DNA of 64,000 nucleotides from CmP2 sp052084925 (GTDB taxonomy: Bacteria; Actinomycetota; Actinomycetes; Actinomycetales; Micrococcaceae), in NCBI GenBank assembly GCA_052084925.1, contig JBQDEV010000001.1:372001-436000 (forward strand), written 5' to 3'. This document shows, piece after piece, positions 26,658-34,405 of this stretch (position 1 is the stretch's first letter; the number at the start of each line of letters is the position of its first letter). The position numbers and the translations under genes are program-made. Under the pieces are notes generated by a model. It did not search any database. It saw nothing but the letters and a program-made list of their open reading frames with translations, and had not been told where the DNA came from.

Positions 26658-27608
26658 GTGTCGTTTCCCGTTGCCACCGCGGAGTTCACCGCAACCCCGG
26701 GCCAGAAGCTCACCGCCGACCTCGCCCGCTCGTGGCTGCTCGTCAACGCCGCCCAGCCCGAGCGGTTCGCCGCCGCCGAGGAATCTGCCGCCGACGTCGT
26801 CGTGCTCGACATCGAGGACGCCGTCGCCCCGCAGGGCAAGGACGCCGCTCGGGCCCATGTGCTGGAGTGGCTCAGCGCCGGACACACCGGGTGGGTACGC
26901 ATCAACGGCTACGGGTCACGCTGGTGGTCCGACGACGTCGAGGCGCTGGCCGAGGTGATCAGCTCCCGGCTGGGCGGCCCCCAGCGTGAGGGCGGACTAC
27001 TCGGGGTGATGCTGGCGATGGTGGAGTCCACCGATCACGTCAACGAGACCGCGGCGAAGCTTCCCGGGGTGCCGGTGGTCGCCCTGGTGGAGACCGCGCG
27101 CGGGCTGCAGCGAATCAACTCGATCGCCGCGGCCAAGGGCACGTTCCGCCTGGCGTTCGGCATCGGCGATTTCCGCAGGGACACCGGGTTCGGGGAGTCG
27201 CCGATGGCGCTAGCCTATGCGCGCAGCCAGTTCACCATCGCTGCGAAAGCCACCGGGCTGCCGGCTGCCATTGATGGTCCGACGGTGGGTTCCACGGGTG
27301 TGAAGTTGGCCGAGGCCACCGCGGTGACGGCGGAGTTCGGCATGTCGGGCAAGCTGTGCCTGACCCCGGAGCAGTGCGCTGCCATCAATGAGGGACTCTC
27401 GCCGTCGCAGGAGGAGTTGGGCTGGGCGCACGAGTTCCTGTCGGATTTCGAGGCCGATGGCGGTCAGATCCGCAATGGTTCGGACTTGCCGCGGTTGGCT
27501 CGGGCCAACAAGATCACCGGTTTGGCCGAGGCGTTCGGGGTGCAGTGGCGTCCTGAATCTTCCGGGGACGATCCCTCGACCGCGCCCTCAGACACGTTCC
27601 ACTACTGA
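26658..27608 (+). CDS. CoA ester lyase, CitE / HpcH-HpaI aldolase family
   Basis: A 316-aa TIM-barrel protein of the CitE group: SWLLVNAAQPERFAAA at the N-terminus, the metal-site segment VVLDIEDAVAPQGKDAAR, the Arg in WVRINGYGSRWW, and VALVETARGLQRINSIAA with the second metal-binding Glu. Such enzymes cleave citramalyl-, malyl- or citryl-CoA-type substrates. There are no CitD or CitF partners, so a citrate lyase complex is unlikely. The GTG at 26658 follows AGGAGTTCATT; the upstream open frame is antisense to the TPP gene. Confidence 0.82.
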   Translation: MSFPVATAEFTATPGQKLTADLARSWLLVNAAQPERFAAAEESAADVVVLDIEDAVAPQGKDAARAHVLEWLSAGHTGWVRINGYGSRWWSDDVEALAEVISSRLGGPQREGGLLGVMLAMVESTDHVNETAAKLPGVPVVALVETARGLQRINSIAAAKGTFRLAFGIGDFRRDTGFGESPMALAYARSQFTIAAKATGLPAAIDGPTVGSTGVKLAEATAVTAEFGMSGKLCLTPEQCAAINEGLSPSQEELGWAHEFLSDFEADGGQIRNGSDLPRLARANKITGLAEAFGVQWRPESSGDDPSTAPSDTFHY

Positions 27609-27618
27609 CCGCTACTGA

Positions 27619-28032
27619 CTACGACTGAGCTGTCGGATCTGATCCGTCGTCGTCGCGGCGCTGGCCGTAGGTGGGCTCGGCGTCACCCTGCTGACGGCGT
27701 TGCTCGGCCTCGCGCTCTTCACGCAGTTTCTGCCGCTGCTTGGCAATGGCCGCGCGGTGCAGTTCGGCGGAGGAGCGGTTGATTCCGGAGCCCTCGGAGA
27801 GGTGGTTCGGGTTGTCCTTCGAGGCCAGCTGCAGCATGGCGACCACCACGAGGGAGACCATGAAGAAGACACCGAAGGCGATCAGGCCAATGTCGATGCG
27901 CAGCGGCTTGTCGGTGCCGCCGGTGGTGGCCAGGGTGGCGACGCTGCCGCCGACCAGTCCGAGGACCGCGGAGAAGATCAGGGGTGCCTTGATCGTTGCG
28001 CTGAAGCCCTTCTTCTTCGAAGGCTGGCCCAC
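27619..28032 (-). CDS. Small membrane protein of unknown function
   Basis: A 137-aa protein with a Lys-rich N-terminus, two membrane helices (residues about 14-36 and 48-69) and a long charged, probably coiled tail rich in Arg/Glu/Gln (ELHRAAIAKQRQKLREERE). I do not recognise the family. It converges on the CoA lyase gene with a 10-bp gap. Confidence 0.65.
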   Translation of the reverse strand: MGQPSKKKGFSATIKAPLIFSAVLGLVGGSVATLATTGGTDKPLRIDIGLIAFGVFFMVSLVVVAMLQLASKDNPNHLSEGSGINRSSAELHRAAIAKQRQKLREEREAEQRRQQGDAEPTYGQRRDDDGSDPTAQS

Positions 28033-28123
28033 GGTTCACGCTCCTCGGCTCGGCTGGGGGTGCCGGGTGCGACGGCACCTGACCAGTCTAGTCGTTGGAC
28101 GCCGGTGAACCCTAAACGAGACA

Positions 28124-28141
28124 AGCCCGACACATCGGGCT
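28124..28141 (-). terminator. Rho-independent terminator after the 204-aa membrane protein gene
   Basis: AGCCCGA and TCGGGCT are perfect 7-bp arms with a 4-nt loop. On the minus strand the stem lies 10 bp after the stop at 28152 and is followed by TTGTCTCGTTT, moderately T-rich. Confidence 0.6.
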
Positions 28142-28151
28142 CAGCACCGGC

Positions 28152-28766
28152 TCAGCGCAGCCCGGTCTGCTTCTTCGCCTCGGCGTGGCCGGCCTTGGCG
28201 GCGGCGCGGGCGTCGAGCCAGAAGCCCACGCCCGCCACCGCGGTGATCACGGTGATGATGAACGCCACAGTGCCGGTCAGCCCCATCACCTGGTGATCGT
28301 CGATCCGGGTGCTCCAGATCGCCAGGCCGAGCCCGGCCAGGGTGTTGACCGCGCCGGTGAGGATCTGGTCGCGGGCCGGGGCGAAGGCCCGGCGGTGGCG
28401 CAGCCCGGCCACCAGTTCGGCGAGGCCGCCGATGAGGTAGGCCGCGCCCACGGCGATCGCCGTCGTCCACATCGGCGCCTCGAACAGGTGCAGGCCGACG
28501 ACGACGAACGCGCCGAGGCACCAGACCGCGCACGCCATCGACAGCGGCGAGCGCATGGCCTCGGGTACCGGGTCCCGCCGTAGGTACTCCCACATGGCGG
28601 TGCCCGAGAGCAGCAGGTAGAGGGCCACCCCGTAGCTGGTGACGGCGTGGCTGGGCTCCTGGATGATCAGCGCGACGACGCCGAAGATCAGCGACACTCC
28701 GGCGCGGATGAGCACCGGTTTGAAGAGGACGGACGAGATCTCGGGGTCAATTTTCGTTACAGCCAC
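28152..28766 (-). CDS. Multi-helix membrane protein of unknown function
   Basis: The 204-aa product has about six hydrophobic helices in three pairs (for example VLIRAGVSLIFGVVALII and YLIGGLAELVAGLRHRRAF), an arrangement like DUF308/HdeD-type integral proteins, though the match is only general. No catalytic motif is visible. It appears to be a single-gene unit ending at the 28124 hairpin. Confidence 0.65.
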   Translation of the reverse strand: MAVTKIDPEISSVLFKPVLIRAGVSLIFGVVALIIQEPSHAVTSYGVALYLLLSGTAMWEYLRRDPVPEAMRSPLSMACAVWCLGAFVVVGLHLFEAPMWTTAIAVGAAYLIGGLAELVAGLRHRRAFAPARDQILTGAVNTLAGLGLAIWSTRIDDHQVMGLTGTVAFIITVITAVAGVGFWLDARAAAKAGHAEAKKQTGLR

Positions 28767-28802
28767 GGCCCCAGTCTAGTGGTCGGGATCAGCTGCGCCA
28801 GA

Positions 28803-29063
28803 TCAGTTGTAATGGATCTCGGAATAGTACTGCGGCATATAACCGATGTACTGCTCGCCTTTGCAGTAGTTCTGCACGCTGACCGTGTAGCCGGAGGCGC
28901 GGTAGTGGGCCACGCGGTTGTCGGTGGCCCGCTCGCAGACCGTCCGGTTATTGAACCACTCGGCATGGGTGTCGGCCTGGGCCGGTGCGGCCATCGCGAG
29001 CATGCCCGCGGTCAGGCCGAGGGCAGCGGCTCCGGTGGTGATCGCTTTCTTGAATGTCGACAT
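28803..29063 (-). CDS. Small secreted protein of unknown function
   Basis: An 86-aa protein with a clear Sec signal peptide: basic start, hydrophobic core, cleavage after AAPAQA near residue 30. The mature part of about 56 residues is rich in Tyr, Asn and His and holds two Cys (CERATDN and NYCKGEQ), which could form one disulfide outside the cell. The family is not recognised; an adhesion, inhibitor or peptide-signal role is possible but unsupported. An AGAAAGGAATG ribosome site lies ahead of the ATG. Confidence 0.7.
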   Translation of the reverse strand: MSTFKKAITTGAAALGLTAGMLAMAAPAQADTHAEWFNNRTVCERATDNRVAHYRASGYTVSVQNYCKGEQYIGYMPQYYSEIHYN

Positions 29064-29204
29064 CGCCTACATTCCTTTCTGCAATATTCCCTTATTCCGG
29101 GTCAGCTCCGGGTCGGTCCCGGATCAAAACACCCACGAACCTCTCACGACGACGACGCGGGCCTCAAGTGCTCTTCCCCGCCGCAGAGTCCATGCTCAGG
29201 GAAT

Positions 29205-30635
29205 TCACAGGTGGTCGGAGCCGAGTCGGATCCACTTCTCCCCGCGGATCCGCCACCACAGCGTGACCCCACGGGCGGCCAGGTAGAGACCGGAGAAGCC
29301 GAGCCAGAGCAGCCCCACCAGCGCCGGGGTGCTCAGTTGCACGGCACCGGCCCCGCTGTCGGTGGTGAGCCACCAGGCCAGCGCCCCGAGCCCGGGCAGG
29401 TACACCACCAGGTTCACCACCGAGGCCAGGGCGAGGTAGCGGGCGTCACCGGCCCCCATGAGCACGCCGTCGAGCACGAAGACGTAGCCGGCCAGCGGCT
29501 GGGTGACGGCGATGACCAGCAGTCCGGCGGTGGCGGCGGCGCGCACCTCCGGGTCGGGGGTGAAGCCGGCGGGCAGCACCCAGGCCAGTGCGGCGAGCAC
29601 CGCCCCGGTGATCACGCCGAACCACAGGGACCAGCGGATCATCGTGCGGGTCAGCTGCCGGGCGGTGGCTTCGCGCGAGGCGCCCAGTTCGCGGCCGATC
29701 AGCGCCTGTGCGGCGATGGCCAGGGCGTCCAGGGCGAAGGCCAGGGTGGAGTAGACGATGAACACCAGCTGATGAGCAGCCAGCGTCGTCGTGCCCATCC
29801 AGGTGGCCATCAACACGGTGGCGAGGATGGCGGCGCGCATGGCGGCGTTGCGCACCAGCAACCACGAACCGAACTGGGCGGTGGCGCGGATCCCCGACCA
29901 GCGCGGCCGCCAGCTCAGCCCCGTCAGCCGATCGGAGCGCACCCGGCCCACAATCACCGCGAGGAACGCGATGAACATGCACCACTGGATCGCCGAGGTG
30001 CCCGCCGCAGAACCGGCCACGCCCCAGCCGAAGCCGTACACGAACAGGAAGTTGGTGCCGATGTTGATGCCGAACCCCACCCCGGCCACCACCAGCGGGG
30101 TGCGGGTGTCCTGGAGTCCGCGCAGCACCCCGGTGGCCGCGAGCACCCCCAGCATGGCGGGCAGCCCGAACATCGAATAGCGCAGATAGTCGACGGCGTG
30201 GTCGTGCACGCCCGTCCCGGCACCGGCGCCGAGGGCGCTGATGAGTCCGGGGGCGGTGAGCCAGCCGAGCAACCCCAGCCCCGCACCGAGCAGTACCCCG
30301 AGCCAGATGCCGTCGCGGCCACGGGCCAGGGCGTCGGCGACGCGGCCGGCCCCGACCAGGCGCGCCACGGCCGGCGTCGTCGAATAGGCCAGGAAGATCA
30401 GCAGACCGGTGGCGGTGTGCAGCACGGTGGTAGCCAGGCCCACGCCGGCCAGCTGGGCGGTTCCGAGGTGCCCAATGATAGCAGTGTCGGCGAGCAGAAA
30501 CAGCGGCTCGGCCAGCAGGGCGCCGAACGCGGGGACCGCCAGGGCCAGGATCTGACGCGACAGCGAAAGGGCGTCGTCGTGCACCGAGGCCGGAATCTTT
30601 TCCTTCTGATCAGGCTGTTCCGGCTGGTCAGACAC
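29205..30635 (-). CDS. MATE-family efflux transporter (DinF-like)
   Basis: A 476-aa protein with about twelve hydrophobic helices and MATE family features: ILALAVPAFGALLAEPLFLLADTAIIGHLG in the first helices and, after the midpoint, the second-half repeat with QALIGRELGASRE. It would export cationic drugs or metabolites by sodium or proton antiport. The start lies 8 bp inside the CPBP protease gene, so the two are coupled. Confidence 0.9.
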   Translation of the reverse strand: MSDQPEQPDQKEKIPASVHDDALSLSRQILALAVPAFGALLAEPLFLLADTAIIGHLGTAQLAGVGLATTVLHTATGLLIFLAYSTTPAVARLVGAGRVADALARGRDGIWLGVLLGAGLGLLGWLTAPGLISALGAGAGTGVHDHAVDYLRYSMFGLPAMLGVLAATGVLRGLQDTRTPLVVAGVGFGINIGTNFLFVYGFGWGVAGSAAGTSAIQWCMFIAFLAVIVGRVRSDRLTGLSWRPRWSGIRATAQFGSWLLVRNAAMRAAILATVLMATWMGTTTLAAHQLVFIVYSTLAFALDALAIAAQALIGRELGASREATARQLTRTMIRWSLWFGVITGAVLAALAWVLPAGFTPDPEVRAAATAGLLVIAVTQPLAGYVFVLDGVLMGAGDARYLALASVVNLVVYLPGLGALAWWLTTDSGAGAVQLSTPALVGLLWLGFSGLYLAARGVTLWWRIRGEKWIRLGSDHL

Positions 30636-31626
30636 CGATCATCAGGCGCAGCGCGCTCACCACCCCGGGCAGCGTCCCATCGGGGAGCATGTCTTCGTAC
30701 TGTTCGAGGAACGGGGACACGATGTAGAGGATCAACACGGACACCAGATTGTTGAACAGGTGCAGCGCGTAGGCGTAAGCCAGGGAGAACCGGAACGCCA
30801 CGTAGGTCCCCGTGATCACCGCGCCGAGCACAAGGTAGGGCACCGCGGCGATGAGGCTGAAGTCGCCGGCGCCCAGGAAGTGGATGCCGCCGAAGATCAG
30901 CACCGACAGCGGGGCGGTCACCCACACCGTGAGGTAGCGGGAGAGCTTACCGACGAGCAGGTGGCGGAAGAGGTACTCCTCCACGAAGGGACCGAGCACC
31001 ACGGTGACCAGCAGCATCAGCCACAGCGGCACCACCGTCGTCATACCCTCCAGCGCCGCCTGGTTCTCCGAGGTCACCGGCTCCCCGAGCGCGACCACGA
31101 TGAAGAAGGTGAGGGTGATGCTAGCCATCCACAGCCCCGGGATGAGCAGCAACTTCAGCCCCCAGAGTCGCCGGAACGTGGCCAGGGAGTCGACCAGGTG
31201 CCCCCAGGAGGCCAGCAGCGCCAAGGCGGCGAGCAGCGAATAGTTGACGAGGTTGATGGCGAACAGGGCTGCCGACGACGACGGCGCCGCCGGGTCGGTG
31301 ACCAACTGCGTGGGCGTGGTGGGCTCGGTGCCGGTGAGCCAGGCCGCGGCGCCCATGGCACCGGGGATCGCAATGAGCAGGGAGCCCAGTCCGATCATGA
31401 ACAGCCCGATGTAGGCGAGCACGGTGATCAGGTCCCTCCAGAGGAAGCGTCCGGGGCGGACGTCCGGTGCCCACGGGGTTCCCTGCCGTGCTGGTCCGCC
31501 GCGCCCGGAGACCGGCGGCCAGCCCGCGGGCACGGCCGGCACGGTGGATCCGGTGTGGTTCAGCTGATGCGCGGGGGGCGTTGCGGGCGCGCCGTACTCG
31601 GGCGGGTTCGGGTGCGGAGTGCTCAT
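30628..31626 (-). CDS. CPBP-family intramembrane metalloprotease
   Basis: A 332-aa membrane protein with a Pro-rich cytosolic N-terminus of about 55 residues and about eight helices. The ABI/CPBP catalytic motif is visible as VEEYLFRHLL (EExxxR) followed by FGGIHFLGAGDF, whose His is the second motif, and a late HLFNNLVSVL with HxxxN. Such proteins cleave prenylated or membrane substrates, or act in bacteriocin immunity. It is coupled to the MATE gene by an 8-bp overlap. Confidence 0.87.
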   Translation of the reverse strand: MSTPHPNPPEYGAPATPPAHQLNHTGSTVPAVPAGWPPVSGRGGPARQGTPWAPDVRPGRFLWRDLITVLAYIGLFMIGLGSLLIAIPGAMGAAAWLTGTEPTTPTQLVTDPAAPSSSAALFAINLVNYSLLAALALLASWGHLVDSLATFRRLWGLKLLLIPGLWMASITLTFFIVVALGEPVTSENQAALEGMTTVVPLWLMLLVTVVLGPFVEEYLFRHLLVGKLSRYLTVWVTAPLSVLIFGGIHFLGAGDFSLIAAVPYLVLGAVITGTYVAFRFSLAYAYALHLFNNLVSVLILYIVSPFLEQYEDMLPDGTLPGVVSALRLMIGV

Positions 31627-31679
31627 CCGGCCATCCTATCCACCGGCCCTGAACATCCCCGACGTCGGCGGTTGGGGTC

Positions 31680-32690
31680 TCAGCCGAGGAACGGGTCGGA
31701 GAAGCCGCGCCAGGCCTCGGGACCGGCGGTGAGTTCGGCGTCGTTCAGCACCGCCTGGTCCAGCTCCGCGCTCAGCCCGGGGACGTCGAGCTCGAGCCCG
31801 ATGAACGCGACGTCCTGCCCCCAGGCGAGCACTTCATCAGCTGCGACCACCTGTTGGTCATAGCCCAGGGTGCTCAGCGACAGGGAGCGCCCCGAGTACT
31901 CCCACAGTTGGGTGACGTGGCTGCGGCTGGCCAGATGGCAGAATCCCACCGAGCGCACCACGGTGCCGTGCTCCTCGGACGTGAAGATCCGCTCGAGCGC
32001 GGTTTTCAGCCGTTCGGGGTGGAAGGGGCGCAGCTGTTCGTAGCGCCACACCGTGACCCCGTCGTGTGTTCCCGTGGTGGGGTGCTCGTCGTTGAGCAGC
32101 CGGATCCAGCCGGCCCGATCTTGCACCGCGGGCAGGGACTCCCCGGGCACCAGCGACCCGTCGTCGTCGATCCAACGCAGTGTCGGATTCAGCCCGGCGA
32201 GCAGTCTGCGCACCCGCGCTCGTTCCCGGGGCGCCAGGTGGTCGTGGTTCACCACCACGGCAGCCGAGGAGAACTCGAGCAGCTCCACCAACGCGGTGGC
32301 CCGCTGCCGGCTCGTCCGGTCACTGTGCCGTGCGGGCGCCAGATCCGGCAGCAGATGGGCGGCGTCGATCACGCAGACCACCTCCTGCAGGCGGGCGCCG
32401 GAATCCGGGTCCGCGAGCTCCCCGATGAGCGCGGGCACACAGTGATCGTCGGGACATTCGACGACGAGACCGTCCAGCAGTCCCGTCATCGCGGCCAGTC
32501 CCAGGGCCCGCTCCACGGCCGAGGCATCGCGGGAGAGCTCTTCGGCCGGCACCAGCAGCCGCAGGTGCGCCAGCGCCGCGGACCGCGCATACTCCCGGCG
32601 CTCGGCCTCGCAGGTGCCCACCACGGCGATCACCGGCGCCGGACTCGCCCGCGGTGTTTCGACGCCGCTGCGCCCCTGACTGTCTGACAT
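31680..32690 (-). CDS. Degenerate CobW/COG0523-like protein lacking nucleotide-binding motifs
   Basis: The 336-aa sequence follows the CobW (COG0523) plan and keeps the C-terminal domain (VTVWRYEQLRPFHPERLKTA, then GFCHLASRSHVTQLWEYSG), but the GTPase signatures are gone. The P-loop position reads AVVGTCEAERREYAR with no GKT, the Glu-Thr-Thr-Gly segment reads ECPDDHC, and the NKxD site reads VNHDHL. The Cys-x-Cys-Cys metal motif is also absent. It is therefore unlikely to bind GTP or act as a zinc chaperone. It is divergent from the zinc-free L36 gene across a Zur-like palindrome, so it is probably induced in zinc shortage. Mycobacterial homologues with the same neighbourhood exist (for example Rv0106, recalled). 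Confidence 0.75.
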   Translation of the reverse strand: MSDSQGRSGVETPRASPAPVIAVVGTCEAERREYARSAALAHLRLLVPAEELSRDASAVERALGLAAMTGLLDGLVVECPDDHCVPALIGELADPDSGARLQEVVCVIDAAHLLPDLAPARHSDRTSRQRATALVELLEFSSAAVVVNHDHLAPRERARVRRLLAGLNPTLRWIDDDGSLVPGESLPAVQDRAGWIRLLNDEHPTTGTHDGVTVWRYEQLRPFHPERLKTALERIFTSEEHGTVVRSVGFCHLASRSHVTQLWEYSGRSLSLSTLGYDQQVVAADEVLAWGQDVAFIGLELDVPGLSAELDQAVLNDAELTAGPEAWRGFSDPFLG

Positions 32691-32737
32691 ATCGCTCCTT
32701 CATCCCGTGCACCGGATCCGGTACAGTACTATGAGCT

Positions 32738-32750
32738 AATGATACTCATT
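32738..32750. promoter_or_regulatory. Zur-like operator palindrome
   Basis: AATGATACTCATT is a perfect AATGA-N3-TCATT inverted repeat in the 80-bp divergent gap between the CobW-like gene and the L36 paralogue gene. Its position and the zinc-starvation character of both genes suggest Zur binding. The match to the actinobacterial Zur consensus is partial. Confidence 0.55.
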
Positions 32751-32770
32751 CGCAATAAGGAGGAGTCAAG

Positions 32771-32893
32771 ATGAAGGTCCGCAACTCACTGCGCTCGCTG
32801 AAGTCCAAGCCGGGATCACAAGTGGTACGCCGCCGCGGCCGCACCTACGTGATCAACAAGCTCAACCCGCGGTTCAAGGGGCGCCAGGGGTGA
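32771..32893 (+). CDS. ykgO: Zinc-independent 50S ribosomal protein L36 (C- form, YkgO type)
   Basis: A 40-aa gene with AAGGAGGAGTCAAG ahead of its ATG. The sequence (MKVRNSLRSLKSKPGSQ, then VVRRRGRTYVINK) is the paralogue of L36 in which the zinc-coordinating Cys and His are missing. Such C- forms replace the zinc-binding copy in the ribosome when zinc is scarce and are classic Zur targets. The stop codon overlaps the start of the flavoprotein gene by one base (TGATGA), so the two are translationally coupled. Confidence 0.93.
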   Translation: MKVRNSLRSLKSKPGSQVVRRRGRTYVINKLNPRFKGRQG

Positions 32894-33870
32894 TGACACC
32901 GGACCCCACGACACCGCGCTGGGATGTGGCCGTCATTGGCGCCGGGCCAGCCGGCCTCAGCGCGGCGGTCGCCGCCGGTCGTGCCGGCCGCAGCGTCATC
33001 GCCCTCGATACCGGAACCCCGCGGAACCGTTTCGCCACCACAATGCACACCGTCCTCGGCTTCGATGGGCGCTCTCCCGCCGAACTCAGCCGCACCGGAC
33101 TGGCCGAGGCCCGCAGCTACGGCGTGGAGATCCGCTCGGTGGGCGTGACCTCGGTCCAGCGGCACCGCTCCGATAACGGCGAGGACGCGCCTGACACGCT
33201 GTCCGTTCACCTGGAGGACGGGACGCAGCTCATCACCCGCGCCGTCATTGCCGCCTCGGGCGTGACGGATGTACTGCCCGAGATTCCGGGCCTGGCAGAG
33301 CATTGGGGCAGCACCGTACTGCATTGCCCTTATTGCCATGGCTGGGAGGTGCGCGGTGGGCGCCTGGGCGTGCTCGGCACCGGCCCCCTGTCCCTGCACC
33401 AGGTCCAGCTGATCCGGCAGTGGTCGCCGCTGGTCGCCTTCTTCTCTGCGGCTTGCGGTGAACTGGATCTGCCCACGGTCCTGCGCCTGGAAGCACGCGA
33501 GATCACCCTCGAACCGGATTCCGTCGCCCGCATCGCGGGCGCCCCGGGCGGACCGCTCACCGTGCACCTACGCGAAGGCGCCCACCACGAGGTGGACGCC
33601 TTGTTTCTGGCACCGGACACCCGGCCGCGCGATGGTTACCTGGAGGGCCTGGACCTGGCCCGAGTCGAGACGCCCTTCGGCGCCGTCATCGACGTCGACC
33701 CGCAGGGCCGTACTTCGCACCCGCGCATCTGGGCGGCCGGCAATATCGTGGCACCGGCAGCGAATGTCGCCATGTCACTGGCCACTGGCACCCTGGCCGG
33801 GGCGATGGCCAATATGGCCCTGGTCGACGAGGACTTCGATCTCGCCGAGGCGACGCCCTACCAGCCGTGA
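32893..33870 (+). CDS. NAD(P)/FAD-dependent oxidoreductase, thioredoxin-reductase-like
   Basis: The 325-aa enzyme has the FAD site VAVIGAGPAGLSAAVAAG, a thioredoxin-reductase-like redox segment LHCPYCHGWEVRGG near residue 145 (Cys-Pro-Tyr-Cys instead of the usual Cys-Ala-Thr-Cys), a second dinucleotide region near LGVLGTGPLSL, and a C-terminal FAD motif HPRIWAAGNI. It is a low-molecular-weight TrxR homologue of uncertain partner. The ATG at 32893 is shared with the L36 stop. Coupling to a zinc-starvation gene hints at thiol redox work or metal handling under the same regulation. Confidence 0.85.
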   Translation: MTPDPTTPRWDVAVIGAGPAGLSAAVAAGRAGRSVIALDTGTPRNRFATTMHTVLGFDGRSPAELSRTGLAEARSYGVEIRSVGVTSVQRHRSDNGEDAPDTLSVHLEDGTQLITRAVIAASGVTDVLPEIPGLAEHWGSTVLHCPYCHGWEVRGGRLGVLGTGPLSLHQVQLIRQWSPLVAFFSAACGELDLPTVLRLEAREITLEPDSVARIAGAPGGPLTVHLREGAHHEVDALFLAPDTRPRDGYLEGLDLARVETPFGAVIDVDPQGRTSHPRIWAAGNIVAPAANVAMSLATGTLAGAMANMALVDEDFDLAEATPYQP

Positions 33871-33889
33871 TCAGGTCGGGCCGGGATCG

Positions 33890-34060
33890 TCAGTGCTCGT
33901 CGTAGTGGTCGCCGTGGGCGGCATGTCGGTGACCATCGTGAACGTAGTCCACGTGATCATCGTGCGGGACGGCCTCGTGCCCGCAGTTTTCACCGTGCTG
34001 GTGATCAGCAACGGTGTGCTCGGCCGAAGTATGGTCGGCACCGGGGTTCTGGTCAGTCAT
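33890..34060 (-). CDS. Histidine-rich small protein (probable metal-binding)
   Basis: A 56-aa gene with GGAGAGCTGCAAC ahead of its ATG at 34060. Thirteen of the 56 residues are His, many in HxH or HDxH patterns (DHQHGENCGHE, HDGHRHAAHGDH), with many Asp/Glu and one Cys. The composition points to zinc, nickel or copper binding, as a chaperone or reservoir. It lies 14 bp downstream of the ArsR gene on the same strand, so it is very likely the target of that metal sensor. No membrane helix is present. Confidence 0.78.
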   Translation of the reverse strand: MTDQNPGADHTSAEHTVADHQHGENCGHEAVPHDDHVDYVHDGHRHAAHGDHYDEH

Positions 34061-34074
34061 GTTGCAGCTCTCCT

Positions 34075-34365
34075 TCAGTGGTCTTCATGGACGTGCACGA
34101 CGGCGTCACGGATGACATGCGCGACGTGCTGATCGGCCAGGCGGTAGCGGACCTCCTTGCCGTGTCGCTGCGATGCCACGAGGCCAGCTGCCCTGAGGGT
34201 GCCGAGATGCTGAGATACCAGCGGCTGCGACATCCCTGTCGCTTCGGCGAGTGAGCCGACCGTCTGCGCTCCTGCTTCGAGCAGGCGCACCAACCGGAGG
34301 CGCGACACGTTGCCCAGCACCTTGAACAGCTGGGCCACGGGTGTCAGATCCTGATCCGCGTGCAC
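34075..34365 (-). CDS. ArsR/SmtB-family metal-sensing repressor (zinc-type alpha-5 site)
   Basis: A 96-aa winged-helix repressor: VLGNVSRLRLVRLLEAG, helix-turn-helix TGMSQPLVSQHLGTLRAAGLV and the wing RHGKEVRYRL. The metal site of zinc sensors is present in helix alpha-5 with exact spacing: Asp78, His80, His91 and Glu94, matching D-x-H-x10-H-x2-E of SmtB. No alpha-3 Cys pair (CxC) is seen, arguing against arsenic or cadmium sensing. It would release DNA when zinc (or Co/Ni) is bound and so induce the His-rich protein encoded downstream. Confidence 0.88.
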   Translation of the reverse strand: MHADQDLTPVAQLFKVLGNVSRLRLVRLLEAGAQTVGSLAEATGMSQPLVSQHLGTLRAAGLVASQRHGKEVRYRLADQHVAHVIRDAVVHVHEDH

Positions 34366-34381
34366 GTCCTCATCCTGTCAC

Positions 34382-34405
34382 ACATATAATAGTTTTGCAA
34401 TATGT
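34382..34405. promoter_or_regulatory. Candidate ArsR/SmtB operator
   Basis: ACATAT at 34382-34387 and ATATGT at 34400-34405 form perfect inverted arms with a 12-bp spacer in an AT-rich stretch just ahead of the ArsR start. SmtB-type repressors bind AT-rich imperfect palindromes of this kind. Autoregulation is inferred. Confidence 0.5.

Noticed and set aside
28647..30755. 702-codon plus-strand frame rich in Gly, Gln and His
   Set aside because: It is the high-GC shadow of the MATE gene and neighbours; the composition is typical of antisense frames and it has no domain.
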